Positions 1-6,093 of a stretch of 8,386 bases of DNA are shown here, piece by piece. Within the stretch, counting starts at the first letter, position 1, and each line of letters opens with the position of its first letter. Position numbers and translations under genes: made by a program. The notes under the pieces were generated by a model. It made no database searches and was not told where the DNA came from. It worked only from the letters and a program-made list of their open reading frames with translations. The DNA is taken from positions 1 through 8,386 of the forward strand of contig JASHVP010000114.1 in assembly GCA_030044475.1 (NCBI GenBank), written 5' to 3'. The stretch is from Thermoplasmata archaeon. GTDB taxonomy: Archaea > Thermoplasmatota > Thermoplasmata > Lutacidiplasmatales > UBA184.

Positions 1-478
1 GCACCTCGTCGACGATCACCGTGCGAACGTGGGCGAGCGCGGCCCGGAGGTGGCGTCCGACGAGGAGGATCTGGACGGTCTCGGGGGTCGTGAGCAGCAG
101 GTCGGGCGGCTTCCGGGACTGCGCCTGACGCTGGGAGGTCGGGGTGTCCCCGTGGCGGACCGCCGCGGTCAGGCCGACCTCCGCGACGAGGGAGAGCAGG
201 CGGTGCTCGAGGTCGCGGTTCAACGCCCGGAGGGGCGTGACGTAGAGGACCGAGATCGGCGGGGTCGGGGCGCGCAGCCGCTGGGTCAGGAGCGGAAGCA
301 GCGCGGCTTCCGTCTTGCCGGTCCCCGTCGGCGACAGGAGGAGCGCGTCGGACTCCCCCGCGACGACCGGGAACGCGAGCTGCTGGATCTCGCTCGGCTC
401 CCGGATCCCGCGGCGTTCGACCGCGGCGGCCAACCGGGGGTCGATCTCCGGTCGGTCGAGCGTCGCCCCCCCCGACAT
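1..478 (-). CDS. Lhr-family ATP-dependent DEVH-box helicase, N-terminal fragment (runs off the window)
   Basis: This is the first 159 residues of a superfamily 2 helicase of the Lhr (large helicase-related) group, ATP-driven nucleic-acid motor proteins implicated in DNA repair and recombination. Reading from the ATG at 478, motifs appear in the expected order: a Q-motif-like segment (GIREPSEIQQ, 24-33), Walker A PTGTGKTE (50-57), motif Ia TPLRALN (81-87), the Lhr-typical RHGDTP (108-113), TTPE (130-133), and VIVDEV at 154-159. The next codon begins with C, so the box is probably DEVH, as in Lhr. The rest of the RecA folds and the Lhr C-terminal region lie outside the window. ATG 478 was chosen because it leaves a normal N-terminal lead before the Q motif; no Shine-Dalgarno site precedes it. 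The gene begins 40 bases after the stop of the PPC gene on the same strand, so the two may be co-transcribed. The family is confident; the subfamily cannot be decided from this part. Confidence 0.88.
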   Translation of the reverse strand, partial: MSGGATLDRPEIDPRLAAAVERRGIREPSEIQQLAFPVVAGESDALLLSPTGTGKTEAALLPLLTQRLRAPTPPISVLYVTPLRALNRDLEHRLLSLVAEVGLTAAVRHGDTPTSQRQAQSRKPPDLLLTTPETVQILLVGRHLRAALAHVRTVIVDEV

Positions 479-518
479 CGGGGAGGAGCGACCCCCGACG
501 GGAGAAAGGGGTGACGGG

Positions 519-956
519 CTAGATGTTCGACCCGGGCTCCAGGTCGAGCATCCGAAGGCCGAAGCTCTCCACGAGAGGGCGGCCGAACGTCCGTCCCGGG
601 AACGTCTCGACCCCCACCTCGCCGAGCACTCCGACCTGGGCCCGGAGGACGTGCCCGCCGACGAGATGGTGGTCCGGTCCGGCGGCCGCGGCGTGGAGGT
701 GGATCGACGGACGGCCGTCCGCGCGGGCGATCGTGCCGTGGAGAGCGACCAGTTCGTGGGGCGCCTTCAGGTCGTGCGGCTGGTAGGCGGAACCGTCCCA
801 ATAGCCGAAGGTGGCGTGCTTCAGCATCCCGATCCCGAAGACGACCGTCCCGGCCGTGACCGGCTCCTTCTCCGCGAACCCGGTGATCGCCTCGAAGAGG
901 TCCTGGCCATCGTCCAGCCGGAGGAGGTACCGCGTGCCGTCTCGGACCGTCTGCAT
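519..956 (-). CDS. PPC (DUF296) domain protein
   Basis: A 145-residue protein that is essentially one PPC domain (plants and prokaryotes conserved, DUF296). Family features visible are YLLRLDDGQDLFEAITGFAEKE (9-30, here given in part for orientation: YLLRLDDGQ at 10-18), the VVFGIGMLKHATFGYWDG region (38-55), the LVALHGTIA strand (69-77), IHLHA (85-89) and the GGH turn (100-102). Family structures are small trimers. In plants the domain is fused to AT-hooks and acts in chromatin proteins; the function of stand-alone prokaryotic members is not settled. There is no AT-hook, signal peptide or membrane segment here. A TTG at 1001 would add 15 residues, but ATG 956 begins directly at the domain and has an AT-richer box (CTTAC on the minus strand, 981-985) 27 nt upstream, fitting a leaderless start. 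It is divergent from larE and lies 40 bases upstream of the Lhr gene. Domain call is firm; the role is unknown. Confidence 0.85.
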   Translation of the reverse strand: MQTVRDGTRYLLRLDDGQDLFEAITGFAEKEPVTAGTVVFGIGMLKHATFGYWDGSAYQPHDLKAPHELVALHGTIARADGRPSIHLHAAAAGPDHHLVGGHVLRAQVGVLGEVGVETFPGRTFGRPLVESFGLRMLDLEPGSNI

Positions 957-980
957 CGCGTGGGGGAGCCCCCGGGACGG

Positions 981-985
981 TAAGG
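981..985 (-). promoter_or_regulatory. Candidate TATA-like element of the PPC gene
   Basis: On the minus strand CCTTACC stands 27 nt before ATG 956 in an otherwise GC-rich stretch, the spacing expected for a leaderless archaeal transcript. It is a weak match to an archaeal TATA box, and the call rests mainly on position. Confidence 0.3.
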
Positions 986-1001
986 AGATTTCCCGGGGCA
1001 A

Positions 1002-1010
1002 ACGGTAAGG
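1002..1010 (+). promoter_or_regulatory. Candidate TATA-like element of larE-uvrB
   Basis: ACGGTAAGG lies about 30 nt before the larE ATG at 1037. The same nine bases occur at 977-985. It could be the promoter element of the larE-uvrB unit or one half of an operator shared with the divergent PPC gene. Weak, position-based. Confidence 0.28.
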
Positions 1011-1036
1011 CGGACCGGCCCTTGCCGTCGGGCTTC

Positions 1037-1864
1037 ATGACCTCGCTCGAGAACAACCTCGTCGCCGACGGGGAGCGGGCGCTCGTCCGCCGGATCGCCG
1101 ACGGCGGGCCGGCCCTCGTGGCGCTCTCCGGCGGCGTCGACTCCGCGCTCGTCGCATCGCTCGCGGCCGAGGCCCTCGGATCCGACTCGCTGGCCGTCAC
1201 GCTGGTCGGCCCGGCGGTCGCGCAGGAGGAGGTCGACCGCGCGACGGAGGTCGCCCGCTCGATCGGCATCCGGCACCAGCTGCGGAGCTCCGACCCGCTC
1301 GCGCGGGCGGAGTACCGCGCGAACGCGGCCGACCGCTGCTACCACTGCCGGAGCGTCGAGACGGAGACGCTCCGGGAGGTCGGGGCGGCGGAGCGCGTCC
1401 GGCAGTACCTCGACGGCGTCCAGGCCGACGACCTCGCCGAGGATCGCCCCGGCCGGCGGGCGATGGACGAAGCGGGGTTCGTCCATCCCCTCCTCTGGGT
1501 CGGGTGGGGCAAGGCGACGGTCCGGTCGGTGGCCCGATCGCGCCGGCTCCCGAACTGGGCGACCCCGTCGAACGCCTGCCTCGCCTCCCGCGTCGCCCAC
1601 GGCGACCCGATCGACGCCGAGCTCCTGCGCCGGATCGAGGCGGCCGAGTCCGTGGTCCGCGCCGAGGGATTTCGCCAGGTTCGCGTACGGGTCCGCGGGG
1701 GGGCCGCCCGCATCGAGGTCGACCCCGACGAGGTCGCGCGCCTCGCGGCGGAACCTCTCGCCGGGGTCGTCCGGGAGCGGGTCGGCGCGTTCGGCTTCGC
1801 CCCGGTCGCGATCGACCCGCGGGGATACGGGGCGGGGCGGTCCGCGCTCCCGGTGGTCCGATGA
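1037..1864 (+). CDS. larE: LarE-like ATP-dependent sulfur transferase (PP-loop ATPase)
   Basis: A 275-residue member of the LarE group of PP-loop ATPases. In lactate racemase maturation LarE adenylates the pyridinium biscarboxylate cofactor and inserts sulfur atoms that later bind nickel. Visible are the PP-loop SGGVDS (31-36), the RCYHCR motif (C101, C104), the DGVQADDLAEDRPGRRA segment (126-142; family form is close to GTNADDL..RPG..A), and ACLASR (180-185), whose C181 aligns with the sacrificial cysteine of Lactobacillus LarE. Three cysteines together are the pattern linked to iron-sulfur-cluster LarE proteins, so sulfur may come catalytically rather than from the protein itself (inference). 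ATG 1037 is preferred to an upstream TTG at 1022, which gives only five unlikely residues. The TGA stop overlaps the uvrB ATG by 4 bases, indicating co-transcription and coupled translation. No larA, larB or larC is in the window, so the substrate could be something other than the nickel-pincer cofactor. Confidence 0.85.
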   Translation: MTSLENNLVADGERALVRRIADGGPALVALSGGVDSALVASLAAEALGSDSLAVTLVGPAVAQEEVDRATEVARSIGIRHQLRSSDPLARAEYRANAADRCYHCRSVETETLREVGAAERVRQYLDGVQADDLAEDRPGRRAMDEAGFVHPLLWVGWGKATVRSVARSRRLPNWATPSNACLASRVAHGDPIDAELLRRIEAAESVVRAEGFRQVRVRVRGGAARIEVDPDEVARLAAEPLAGVVRERVGAFGFAPVAIDPRGYGAGRSALPVVR

Positions 1865-3909
1865 CCCCTCCGAAGGCCGCCGCCACGGAGCCCCCGGTGC
1901 TCCCGGGCCGGTTCCAGCTGGAGACCGACCTCGTCCCCCAAGGCGACCAGCCCGAGGCGATCGAGGAGATCGTCCGCCGGGTCGGCGCGGGGGAGAAGTA
2001 CGTCACCCTGCTCGGGGTCACCGGCAGCGGGAAGACGTTCACGATGGCGCACACGGTCGCGCGGCTGCAGCGGCCGACGCTCGTGATCAGCCCGAACAAG
2101 ACCCTCGCCGCCCAGCTCGTGAGCGAGTTCCGGGCGTTGTTCCCGAAGAACGCCGTCGAGTACTTCGTGAGCTACTACGACTACTACCAGCCGGAGGCGT
2201 ACGTCCCGCAGATCGACCTGTACATCGAGAAGGACGCGTCGATCAACGAGGAGATCGACCGGCTCCGCCACCGGGCGACCCAGGCGCTGCTGACGCGACG
2301 GGACGTCCTGATCGTCGCCTCCGTGAGCTGCATCTACGGCCTCGGGTCGCCCGACGACTACCGGGCCTCGGTCGTCGACCTGCGCGTCGGGCAGTCGATC
2401 GGCCGCCAGGGGCTGCTCGACCAGCTCGTCCGGATGAAGTACGCGCGGAACGACGTCGAGCTCAAGCGGGGGCGATTCCGCGTCCGCGGCGGCACGATCG
2501 ACGTGATGGGCGCCGGCGAGAACCTCCACCGGATCGTCCTGGAGGGGAACCGGATCGCGGCGATCGCCGAGCTGGACCCGGTCACCGGGGAGGAGGTCCG
2601 CGAGCTCGCCGACCTGGCGATCTTCCCCGCGACCCATTTCCTGACCGTCGACGAGCGGATGCAGCGGATCGTCCGCGAGATCGAGCGGGAGCGCGATGCG
2701 CGGGTCGCGGAGCTGCAGCGGCAGGAGAAGATCGTGGAGGCGCAGCGGCTCAAGGGCCGGGTCGACTACGACCTCGAGATGATCCGCGAGACCGGCTACT
2801 GCTCGGGGATCGAGAATTACGCCCGGTTCTTCGCCGACCGCAAGCCCGGGGAGCCGCCCTACACGCTCATCGACTTCTTCCCGAAGGACTTCCTCGTCTT
2901 CCTCGACGAGTCGCACGTCGGCGTCCCCCAGCTCGAAGGGATGTACAAGGGGGACCGCACCCGCAAGGACAACCTGGTCGAGTTCGGCTGGCGGCTCCCG
3001 TCGTGCCGGGACAATCGGCCGCTCAAATTCCCCGAGTTCCTGGCCCGGGCCTCCCAGGTCGTCTTCGTCTCGGCGACGCCCGGTCCGTTCGAGCGCAAGG
3101 TCTCGAAGGGACTGGTCGAGCAGATCATCCGTCCCACCGGCCTCGTCGACCCGCCGATCGAGGTCCGCCCGCTCGCCGGCCACATCGCCGACCTGCTGAC
3201 CGAGCTGCGGAGGTGCATCGACCGGGGCGACCGGGCGCTCGTCACGACCCTGACGAAGGCGACGAGCGAGGAGCTCGCCAACTACCTGGCGAACCAGGGG
3301 TTGAGGGTCCGGTACCTGCACTCCGACGTGGAGACGCTGAAGCGGGTGGAGGTGCTCCGCGACCTGCGCCTGGGGCGCTTCGACGTCCTCGTCGGCATCA
3401 ACCTCCTGCGCGAGGGGCTCGACCTGCCCGAGGTGAGCTTCGTCGCGATCCTCGACGCGGACAAGGAAGGGTACCTGCGCAGCGAGACGTCGATCGTCCA
3501 GACCGCCGGCCGGGCCAGCCGGAACGCGGCCGGAACGGTCGTGCTGTACGCCGACCGGCTGACCGGCTCGATGACGCGCGCGATCGCGGAGATGACCCGG
3601 CGCCGCAACGCCCAGGTCGCCTACAACGCCGCCCACGGCATCGTCCCCGAGTCGGTCCGCAAGGAGGTCCGTTCCATCCTCGGGGAGGCGGCCGCCGCGT
3701 CGGGGGACCTGAGCGTGCAGGGACTGGGCCAGCGCTGGAAGGACCGGATGCCCCTCCTTCTCGCGAACCTCGAGGAGGAGATGCGCCTCGCCGCCGAGCG
3801 CCTCGACTTCGAGGAGGCGGCGCGGATCCGCGACCGGCTCCGGGAGCTGCGCCGGGGCCACCCCGACGCCCCGGGGACCCCGTCCCGCGCCCGCGCGGCG
3901 ACCGGGTAA
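1861..3909 (+). CDS. uvrB: UvrB, excinuclease ABC subunit B
   Basis: A full-length 682-residue UvrB (E. coli form is 673). UvrB receives damaged DNA from UvrA, verifies the lesion by inserting its beta-hairpin between the strands, and recruits UvrC for incision. Visible are Walker A GVTGSGKT (52-59), the hairpin segment YYDYYQPEAYVP (105-116), the EKDASINEEIDRLRH stretch after it, Walker B DESH (349-352), SATPG (404-408), motif VI QTAGRASRN (547-555; R551 and R554 match the arginine fingers, though most bacterial proteins have QTIGRAARN), and a C-terminal UVR domain (about 630-665) that contacts UvrC. Residues 1-15 and the Pro/Arg-rich last 15 are variable extensions. ATG 1861 overlaps the larE stop in an ATGA; an in-frame upstream start at 1504 would lie inside larE and is rejected. 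In archaea the UvrABC set is patchy and generally attributed to transfer from bacteria. uvrA and uvrC are not in the window. Confidence 0.97.
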   Translation: MTPPKAAATEPPVLPGRFQLETDLVPQGDQPEAIEEIVRRVGAGEKYVTLLGVTGSGKTFTMAHTVARLQRPTLVISPNKTLAAQLVSEFRALFPKNAVEYFVSYYDYYQPEAYVPQIDLYIEKDASINEEIDRLRHRATQALLTRRDVLIVASVSCIYGLGSPDDYRASVVDLRVGQSIGRQGLLDQLVRMKYARNDVELKRGRFRVRGGTIDVMGAGENLHRIVLEGNRIAAIAELDPVTGEEVRELADLAIFPATHFLTVDERMQRIVREIERERDARVAELQRQEKIVEAQRLKGRVDYDLEMIRETGYCSGIENYARFFADRKPGEPPYTLIDFFPKDFLVFLDESHVGVPQLEGMYKGDRTRKDNLVEFGWRLPSCRDNRPLKFPEFLARASQVVFVSATPGPFERKVSKGLVEQIIRPTGLVDPPIEVRPLAGHIADLLTELRRCIDRGDRALVTTLTKATSEELANYLANQGLRVRYLHSDVETLKRVEVLRDLRLGRFDVLVGINLLREGLDLPEVSFVAILDADKEGYLRSETSIVQTAGRASRNAAGTVVLYADRLTGSMTRAIAEMTRRRNAQVAYNAAHGIVPESVRKEVRSILGEAAAASGDLSVQGLGQRWKDRMPLLLANLEEEMRLAAERLDFEEAARIRDRLRELRRGHPDAPGTPSRARAATG

Positions 3910-3913
3910 ACCG

Positions 3914-3941
3914 CGCTTGCCACCCCCGGCAAGAGCGTTTT
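3914..3941 (+). terminator. Hairpin followed by T-run after uvrB
   Basis: Five bases after the uvrB stop, CTTGCC (3916-3921) and GGCAAG (3928-3933) form a perfect 6-bp stem with a six-base loop, and TTTT follows at 3938-3941. This resembles an intrinsic terminator. Archaeal termination depends mostly on the U-tract, which is short here, so efficiency is uncertain. The T-run is also the best promoter box for the next gene. Confidence 0.45.
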
Positions 3942-3942
3942 A
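3938..3942 (+). promoter_or_regulatory. TATA-like box of the winged-helix gene
   Basis: TTTTA in the setting GCGTTTTAGG is centred 25 nt before ATG 3965, with no Shine-Dalgarno site in between. This is the arrangement of a leaderless archaeal gene whose transcript begins at or next to the start codon. Confidence 0.5.
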
Positions 3943-3964
3943 GGCCCGACGCCTCCCCCGGCGC

Positions 3965-4801
3965 ATGGCGCGGACGCGAGGAGCGGGTCCGTCGGGGCTC
4001 CCGACGCTGCGCCGCAGCGGCGCCGTCACCGAGTTGCTCTTCCTCTACGAGTGTCAGACGCTCGACCCCACCCAGCTCCGGCCGGTGGCCGAACGGCTCG
4101 GCCTCACGGTCCAGGCCGCGTCGCACACCTACCGGCAATTGGCCCAGGGCGGGCTGCTCGAGGTCCGCGACGGCCACTACCGCCCGACGGTCCGCGGGAT
4201 CGACCATCTGCATGCCGCGCTCGACGAACTGCGCGAGGACGTGGCCGCCCGGCTCGCCCGCCTCCACGTCATCCGCTCGACCCGGGCCGTCGCCGCCGAG
4301 CGGTTGCGCCCCGGCGAGGCCGTGTCGCTCGAGCTGTCCGGTGGGATCCTGACCGCCCGTCGGGGGTCCGCCGGTCCGTCCCGGGGACGCACCGCGACGG
4401 CCGGGGCGAGCGGCGAGCTCGTGGAGGTGGTCGGGCTCGAAGGGATCGTGCCGATCGAGCCCGCGACGGTCACCGTGGTCCCGCTGGCTCCGTCGGACCG
4501 GGCCGACCCGTCGTTGCCCCGGCGGCTCCGGCAGCTCGTACGGGCGTCCGGGAGCGCGTTGGTCGCGGCGGAGGGGCTCGAGGCGTACCACGCCCTCCGG
4601 TCCGCGGGAGCGAGGCCGGTGCTCCGCTTCGCGGTCGCGGAGTCGAGCCGCGCCGCCTCGAAGGTCGGGGTGCCGAGCGTCGTCGTCGTCGCCCAGGAAG
4701 CGCTCCCGCACTTGTTGGCGGCGTTCTCGGGGCCGGACCCGCCGCCGCTGCAGGTCCGCGCCCTCCCGACCCGGCGGTCCGGGCGCGGCCGACCGCGCTA
4801 G
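3965..4801 (+). CDS. Winged-helix DNA-binding protein, probable archaeal transcriptional regulator
   Basis: A 278-residue soluble protein. Residues about 17-85 read as a winged helix-turn-helix: a first helix (VTELLFLYECQ), a helix with LRPVAERLGL, the recognition-helix segment TVQAASHTYRQLAQGGLLEV and a wing ending in YRPTVRGIDHLH. A helical linker (about 80-115) leads to a beta-rich middle part (RPGEAVSLELSGGILTARRG, then ELVEVVGLEGIVPIEP at 151-166) separated by a low-complexity Ser/Thr/Arg stretch (134-149). The C-terminal part (about 185-267), alternating helix and strand with VVVVAQEALPHLLAAF near its end, looks alpha/beta and could bind a ligand. The architecture recalls archaeal predicted regulators grouped as COG1497; this assignment is from memory of the group and is moderate. 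A T-rich box at 3938-3942 lies 25 nt before the ATG, so the gene probably has its own leaderless promoter. It converges on the importer ATPase gene and shares its stop bases. Target genes are unknown. Confidence 0.72.
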   Translation: MARTRGAGPSGLPTLRRSGAVTELLFLYECQTLDPTQLRPVAERLGLTVQAASHTYRQLAQGGLLEVRDGHYRPTVRGIDHLHAALDELREDVAARLARLHVIRSTRAVAAERLRPGEAVSLELSGGILTARRGSAGPSRGRTATAGASGELVEVVGLEGIVPIEPATVTVVPLAPSDRADPSLPRRLRQLVRASGSALVAAEGLEAYHALRSAGARPVLRFAVAESSRAASKVGVPSVVVVAQEALPHLLAAFSGPDPPPLQVRALPTRRSGRGRPR

Positions 4802-6093
4802 GCCGGAGCGACGGGGGGCGACGCGAGGCGGGCCGCACACTCGCGGAGGAGATCCGGCACGGTGCCGACCTCGGTGGCTCCGGCGCGCCGCAGCGCCTCC
4901 AGCGCCCGCGCCCCAGCCCCCCCGGTGAAGTCCCAGCCCTCGGCGGGGCCCCGGGCGAGCAGCCAGACCGGGACCGGCCCGACGTACGGGAGGATCGCCT
5001 CGAGGTTCCCCACGTTCGAATGGCCGGTCGGGAACGGCGCGACGACGATCGCGCGGGCCCGGCCGAGGAACTCCCGGTTCGCGGCGCGGGCCTCCTCCGA
5101 GATCGGAGCGAACGGCGCCTCGACGACGGTCGGGACCCCGAGCTCCCGCGCGGTCTCCTGGTCCGTGTCGAGGAGGTTCAGCACCCCGGCGGTCACACGG
5201 TACCCGGCGTCGACCAGGGCCCGGAGGACGGGGCTCGCGGCCCCTCCGCCCCCGACGACGTGGATCGGCCCCGGCCCCAGCGTCCCGACCGGTGGGGGGG
5301 CGGGGCCGGGGCGGAACGGGACGAGGTACGGGACCCCGGAGCGGGGCTCGCGGCGGAGCACGGCGACCACCCCCCAGACCCGCTCGAGCAGCTCGGGGGA
5401 GAGCACGTCGGTCGGGGGACCGTCGGCGACCTTCCGCCCGCGCGCCAGCACCACGATGCGGTCCGCGAAACGGGCCGCGAGGTTGAGGTCGTGCACGGCG
5501 GCCACGACCGTGACCGACTGCCGACGGGCGAGGCGACGCACGCGTTCGAAGAGGTCGAGCTGGTGGCCGATGTCCAGGTGCGCCGTCGGTTCGTCCAGCA
5601 GCAGGATCGGCGCCTCCTGGACGAGCGCCCGGGCCAGGACCGCGCGCTGCTTCTCCCCTCCGCTGAGAGAGAGGACGCCGTCGGCCAGTCGGTCGCCCAG
5701 CCCCACCTCGTCCGCGGCCGCACGGGCCGCCCGCCGGTCCGCCTCCGACTCCCGTTCGAGCGGGCGAAGATGCGCGTACCTCCCGTAGAGGACGTACTCG
5801 AGCAGGGGGACGTCGTCGCGCGGGATCTCTTCCTGCGGGACCCAGGCGATCCGACGCGCCCGCTCGCGGACGGACAGCGAGGCGACGGGGGAACCGAGGA
5901 CCTCGGCCGACCCCGACGCGACGGGGACGAAGCCGAGGAGCGCCCGGAGGAGGGTCGTCTTCCCCGACCCGTTCGGCCCGGCGAGGGCGAGGAACTCCCC
6001 CGGCCGCGCCTCGACGTCGACGTCGGCGAGCGCGGTCCGGGGGCCGTACGCCACGGTCAGGCGTCGGCAGCGGACCGTCGGGGTCCCGCTCAT
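4798..6093 (-). CDS. btuD: ABC importer ATPase of the BtuD/FecE type with an extra C-terminal domain
   Basis: A 431-residue protein. The first about 250 residues are a type II importer ATPase that powers uptake through the adjacent permease: Walker A GPNGSGKT (39-46), Q-loop Q87, signature LSGGE (143-147), Walker B ILLLDEP (163-169), D-loop HLD (172-174) and H-loop H201. Ordinary BtuD/FecE proteins end near residue 250-260. Here a Pro-rich linker (261-273) leads to about 155 further residues beginning IHVVGGGGAASPVLRALVDA (277-296), a strand, glycine-rich turn and helix like a nucleotide-binding Rossmann start, then VLNLLDTDQETARELGVPTV (304-323), APFAPISEEA (326-335) and a second strand/helix half. 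A similar extension is present on haloarchaeal BtuD proteins as I recall; its function is not known to me. The ATG overlaps the permease stop in ATGA, with GGAGG three bases upstream. The last three bases overlap the stop of the convergent regulator gene. Transporter role is firm; corrinoid versus iron-chelate substrate is not settled. Confidence 0.92.
   Translation of the reverse strand: MSGTPTVRCRRLTVAYGPRTALADVDVEARPGEFLALAGPNGSGKTTLLRALLGFVPVASGSAEVLGSPVASLSVRERARRIAWVPQEEIPRDDVPLLEYVLYGRYAHLRPLERESEADRRAARAAADEVGLGDRLADGVLSLSGGEKQRAVLARALVQEAPILLLDEPTAHLDIGHQLDLFERVRRLARRQSVTVVAAVHDLNLAARFADRIVVLARGRKVADGPPTDVLSPELLERVWGVVAVLRREPRSGVPYLVPFRPGPAPPPVGTLGPGPIHVVGGGGAASPVLRALVDAGYRVTAGVLNLLDTDQETARELGVPTVVEAPFAPISEEARAANREFLGRARAIVVAPFPTGHSNVGNLEAILPYVGPVPVWLLARGPAEGWDFTGGAGARALEALRRAGATEVGTVPDLLRECAARLASPPVAPA

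Larger units (their letters stand above)
977..1010. repeat. Direct repeat ACGGTAAGG, two copies 25 bp apart, between divergent genes
   Basis: Exact nine-base copies at 977-985 and 1002-1010 within the 80-bp divergent intergenic region. The 25-bp period is near two and a half helical turns, so the copies would face opposite sides of the helix. Each copy sits about 27-30 nt from one of the two start codons, so they may be mirrored core-promoter elements read on different strands rather than operators. Confidence 0.5.

Noticed and set aside
29..514. A 161-residue plus-strand frame at the left edge
   Set aside because: It is antisense to the Lhr helicase motifs, which are unmistakable on the minus strand, and has a low-complexity Arg/Gly composition.
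1022..1036. TTG start for LarE at 1022
   Set aside because: Adds five residues with no family similarity; the ATG at 1037 fits the usual N-terminus and the spacing to the AT-richer box.
1504..1860. A longer UvrB of 801 residues
   Set aside because: The extra 119 residues lie inside larE in another frame and are Arg/Pro/Gly-rich without UvrB character; the ATG at 1861 gives the normal family length.
1339..3861. An 840-residue minus-strand frame opposite uvrB
   Set aside because: Antisense shadow of larE and uvrB; its composition mirrors the complement of uvrB codons and shows no domain.
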